From: an uncultured Bacteroidia bacterium
Lineage (GTDB): Bacteria; Bacteroidota; Bacteroidia; NS11-12g; UBA955
DNA: 64,000 nucleotides
Assembly (NCBI GenBank): GCA_943788195.1
Contig: CALSPH010000001.1
Location: forward strand, 123,673-187,672
Direction of reading: 5' to 3'
The translations under genes were made by a program, and so were the position numbers. Positions 60,871 through 64,000 of the stretch are shown piece by piece (positions within the stretch are counted from its first letter, which is position 1; each line of letters opens with the position of its first letter). The notes under the pieces were generated by a model. The model did no database searches. It worked only from the letters and a program-made list of their open reading frames with translations, and was not told where the DNA came from.

Positions 60871-63837
60871 TACCGCAAATCGAACATCTTCTACATACGC
60901 CAATCGATTCATTTCACTTACCTCTATTGACAAGAATCCAAACTCATCTACCACCAAGCCGGTTAATTGATAGATCCCTTTGCCTCGGAAAGGATATCGA
61001 GCTACCACAGGAGGAAAATGAACGGTATCAATCCAGTTGCCGGATCGATCAATAAAGGTTCCAAAATTCATGCGTTTTTTGTTTGTTGTACTCGTAGTTT
61101 TGGTTGTAATCAAGTACCCATACAAGGTGATTCTTTTCCCCACATTTTTGGGCATATCACTTACCTGCAAATGAACCGCCAGTTCCTCTTTTAGCAGCAT
61201 AAATGGATTAATCAATGAAAAACCCAACAACTCAATCTGATCAAAAGCCTCTTCTAATGCAGAAGTGGGCAATTTCGGAAATTCAAATTGTTGCGCTTTT
61301 ACCTTAAATAGAGGTTCCTGAAAAATAGTCTTAGGCTGATGATTCAACTTATAATACCCATCCCATAATAACTCGCGCTTATTAATGCCTGTAAATTGAA
61401 ATGCTTTTACGCGTATCAATACATCCAAAGACTCCGCGCTAATATGTACCCGTTCTAAAAAATCATCTAAAGAGCGATAGGGGCCCCTTTGTTCACGCTC
61501 CGCAATGATTGCCAAAATAGTTTTGGTATCTAAACCACTCAAAAAATGAAACCCCAAATAGATGGTCGACCCTTTAATAACGGTTAAGCCATTGCTATGA
61601 TTAACGCATGGCGGATAAATAGTAGCACCCAACATACGGGCTTCATGAATATACGTCTCTGCCCGATAATACCCTCCCCCATTATTTAAGACGGCCACCA
61701 TATATTCCAAAGGGTAGTAACATTTGAGATAAAGACTTTGATAACTCTCTACTGCATAGGATGCGGAATGCCCTTTGGCAAAGGCGTAGCCTGCAAAACT
61801 TTCTACCTGATTCCATACTTCTAAGGTCAATTGATCGGTATAGCCCTTTGTCCTACAATTTGATATAAATTTATCCTTCACCAGCTGAAACTCTTCTCTA
61901 GAACGAAACTTGCCACTCATTCCCCTGCGCAATACATCCGATTCTCCTAAGCTTAAGCCTGCAAAATGATGGGCTACCTTGATTACATCTTCTTGATAGA
62001 CCATTACCCCATAGGTATCTGCCATGAGTTCCCACATTACCGGATGGGCTTTTTTCCTGCGCTCGGGATCTTTGTGGCGCAATATGTATTCACGCATCAT
62101 TCCACTCTTTGCAACCCCTGGACGGATAATTGAACTGGCCGCTACCAAACCCAAGTAACTATTTACCTCCAATTTTTTAAGCAACATGCGCATGGCTGGA
62201 GACTCTACATAAAAACAACCGATGCACTTGGCCTCACTGACCATTTTATTAATGCGCTTGTCTTCAAGCAATGGCTTTACATGATGAATGTCAACTTCGG
62301 GTGCTTCAGGCCGATTGACTTTGATAATACCCAAGGCATCTTTAATCTTTCCAAGCCCTCTTTGCCCTAAAATATCATACTTATATAAGCCCACATCTTC
62401 TGCAATATGCATATCAAACTGAGTGGTAGGGAATCCCTTAGGCGGTAAATTGGTAGCTGAAAAATAATGCATCGGCCGTTCTGAAACCAAGACACCCCCG
62501 GCATGAATACTTAAATGATTGGGCATCCCATTCAAGTGCTGTGCATATTGATGCACCAGCTTGGCATACTGATCCAAAGCCTGCGGATTATATTTTCCAG
62601 AGCTCAATAAATCGATTTCATGCTTGGGCAATCCAAACACTTTCCCCAGTTCACGTACTGCTCCTTTATGCTGAAAAGTATTGTAGGTAGCCAAAAGTGA
62701 CACTTGCCCTTCTTTTCCAAATGTATCAAAAATATAACGGGTTACATCTTCTCGATCACGCCATGAAAAATCAATGTCAAAATCAGGAGGATTGGCCCGA
62801 TACAAATTCATAAAACGCTCGAAGTATAAATCCAAATCAATGGGGTCCACATCGGTTATACCCAATATGTATGCAATAATGCTATTGGCACCACTCCCTC
62901 TGCCCACATGGTAATATCCTTTGTGCTTTGCATAGTTTACTATATCCCAATTAATCAGGAAGAACGGCACATAGTGCTGCTGCTGAATTAAGTCCAGTTC
63001 CTTTTTGATGCGCGCTTCAATTTGGGGGGTCACTTTATCATACCGATAGGGCAACATCTCTTTGCATTTCTGTAAAATCAGAGCGGTGTCTTGTGCTTTA
63101 CTGCCGGTATAGGTTTTTTTATTTTGAGGAGGCCGATTGTCTGAAAAGTCGAAATAGATCTCGCACTCCTCCATTAATTTTTGTGTATTTGATATGAGAA
63201 AAGGATACGCTTCTAGTCTTTGTTTTAGACTATCCAAAGGCATCATAAACTCATCCCCAAATGCTTGGTCATCTACATCCAATTTGCTCAGCAAGGTACT
63301 TTTACCTACCGCACGCAATAGGCGATGCACATTAAAGTCACGCTTGTTTCTAAACGTTACAGCTTGCAGTAAAACAAACTTATTCTGTTGTGCATAGAGG
63401 GTAGAAAAACGAATCTTTTTAAAATCTCTCAGATTTACCCCTACATATTCATAAGGCTTGAGCGTTGTTTTTTCAATGAGCAATAGCTGCTCAAAAGGAT
63501 AAATAAAAACAACATTTTCCAGTTCTGGAGCTAGTTCTGGGAGTTTTTTTTTATGATGCGAATGGTGCGATAAAAAGCCATTCAGTGCCTGAAAACCTTG
63601 GTTGCTTTGCGCAATTCCCACATACAATTGCTGTGCCCCATTTCTAAAATCAATCCCTACGATGGGTTTAATGCCATATTGCGGAGCCAAACGGATGAAA
63701 TTTAAGCAGGCCGAAGTGTTATTGATATCGGTTAAAGCCAATGAGGTATACCCCGCTTCCTGCGCCAGACGCAATAATTCCTTTTCAGAAAAAGTGCCAT
63801 ACCTTAGGCTATAATAGCTGTGATTGTTTAACAACAT
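60868..63837 (-). CDS. DNA polymerase III alpha-subunit-like polymerase (989 aa, short DnaE/ImuC-like)
   Basis: PHP domain start LNNHSYYSLRYGTFSEKELLRLAQEAGYTSLALTDIN; GRGSGANSIIAYILGITDVDPIDLDLYFERFMN; PPDFDIDFSWRDREDVTRYIF; directly follows a Y-family polymerase gene. Confidence 0.93.
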   Translation of the reverse strand: MLLNNHSYYSLRYGTFSEKELLRLAQEAGYTSLALTDINNTSACLNFIRLAPQYGIKPIVGIDFRNGAQQLYVGIAQSNQGFQALNGFLSHHSHHKKKLPELAPELENVVFIYPFEQLLLIEKTTLKPYEYVGVNLRDFKKIRFSTLYAQQNKFVLLQAVTFRNKRDFNVHRLLRAVGKSTLLSKLDVDDQAFGDEFMMPLDSLKQRLEAYPFLISNTQKLMEECEIYFDFSDNRPPQNKKTYTGSKAQDTALILQKCKEMLPYRYDKVTPQIEARIKKELDLIQQQHYVPFFLINWDIVNYAKHKGYYHVGRGSGANSIIAYILGITDVDPIDLDLYFERFMNLYRANPPDFDIDFSWRDREDVTRYIFDTFGKEGQVSLLATYNTFQHKGAVRELGKVFGLPKHEIDLLSSGKYNPQALDQYAKLVHQYAQHLNGMPNHLSIHAGGVLVSERPMHYFSATNLPPKGFPTTQFDMHIAEDVGLYKYDILGQRGLGKIKDALGIIKVNRPEAPEVDIHHVKPLLEDKRINKMVSEAKCIGCFYVESPAMRMLLKKLEVNSYLGLVAASSIIRPGVAKSGMMREYILRHKDPERRKKAHPVMWELMADTYGVMVYQEDVIKVAHHFAGLSLGESDVLRRGMSGKFRSREEFQLVKDKFISNCRTKGYTDQLTLEVWNQVESFAGYAFAKGHSASYAVESYQSLYLKCYYPLEYMVAVLNNGGGYYRAETYIHEARMLGATIYPPCVNHSNGLTVIKGSTIYLGFHFLSGLDTKTILAIIAEREQRGPYRSLDDFLERVHISAESLDVLIRVKAFQFTGINKRELLWDGYYKLNHQPKTIFQEPLFKVKAQQFEFPKLPTSALEEAFDQIELLGFSLINPFMLLKEELAVHLQVSDMPKNVGKRITLYGYLITTKTTSTTNKKRMNFGTFIDRSGNWIDTVHFPPVVARYPFRGKGIYQLTGLVVDEFGFLSIEVSEMNRLAYVEDVRFAV

Positions 63838-63846
63838 CCGCTTCGA

Positions 63847-64000
63847 TTACTGTGTTCGATGTGCTAAAACCGTGGGCGGTTCGCCATTAAATGGGTTAAA
63901 ACTATCTCCAATGGTTTTGGCACCAAAGGTGTTTGCACGAATAACACTTCGACTCCCATATCGGTTGCGCAATACATCCATGGCTTGGTAGAGGTTGGCC
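63847..64000 (-). CDS. DNA polymerase IV-like Y-family polymerase, C-terminus (cut by window edge)
   Basis: Reverse-strand translation ...MDVLRNRYGSRSVIRANTFGAKTIGDSFNPFNGEPPTVLAHRTQ* resembles DinB C-termini. Confidence 0.65.
   Translation of the reverse strand, partial: ANLYQAMDVLRNRYGSRSVIRANTFGAKTIGDSFNPFNGEPPTVLAHRTQ

Overview
The window is 64 kb of a Bacteroidota-type chromosome: T9SS sorting domains, TAnnTTTG-like promoters, DUF4292/DUF5777/DUF3098/DUF2279 families, and split ATP synthase genes (atpD-atpC alone). Most of it is housekeeping or envelope content: an OmpA/TSP3 protein, Hbd-like dehydrogenase, EnvC-like factor, dut, ftsX-DUF3098-uppP, M1 aminopeptidase, fused 2-oxoacid dehydrogenase E1, rsfS, corA, dnaX, mreBCD-mrdA-rodA, phosphohexomutase, atpD/atpC, gmd-fcl, typA, citrate synthase, a gliding-motility C-terminal-domain protein, and a Y-family polymerase plus a DnaE-like polymerase. 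I saw no rRNA, tRNA or CRISPR. Points most worth a second look: (1) a ~2.07 kb segment holding a tyrosine-recombinase C-terminal remnant and a FucP-like permease, bounded by an exact 46-bp direct repeat that duplicates the 3' end of a DUF2279 gene (an attL/attR-like layout); (2) a cysteine dioxygenase with mammalian-type Cys/Tyr cross-link residues, divergent from a cysteine-sulfinate/glutamate decarboxylase-like gene broken by about eight single-base shifts; (3) a five-gene envelope redox-like cassette (OB-fold lipoprotein, YceI, DUF5777, two small haem-motif lipoproteins, one with CX4CH); (4) apparent single-base frameshifts in mrdA, rodA, a universal stress gene and a tail-fibre-like gene; (5) a Rieske-like lipoprotein lacking both expected His ligands. 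All calls come from reading the sequence and supplied ORFs by hand; no database search was run.
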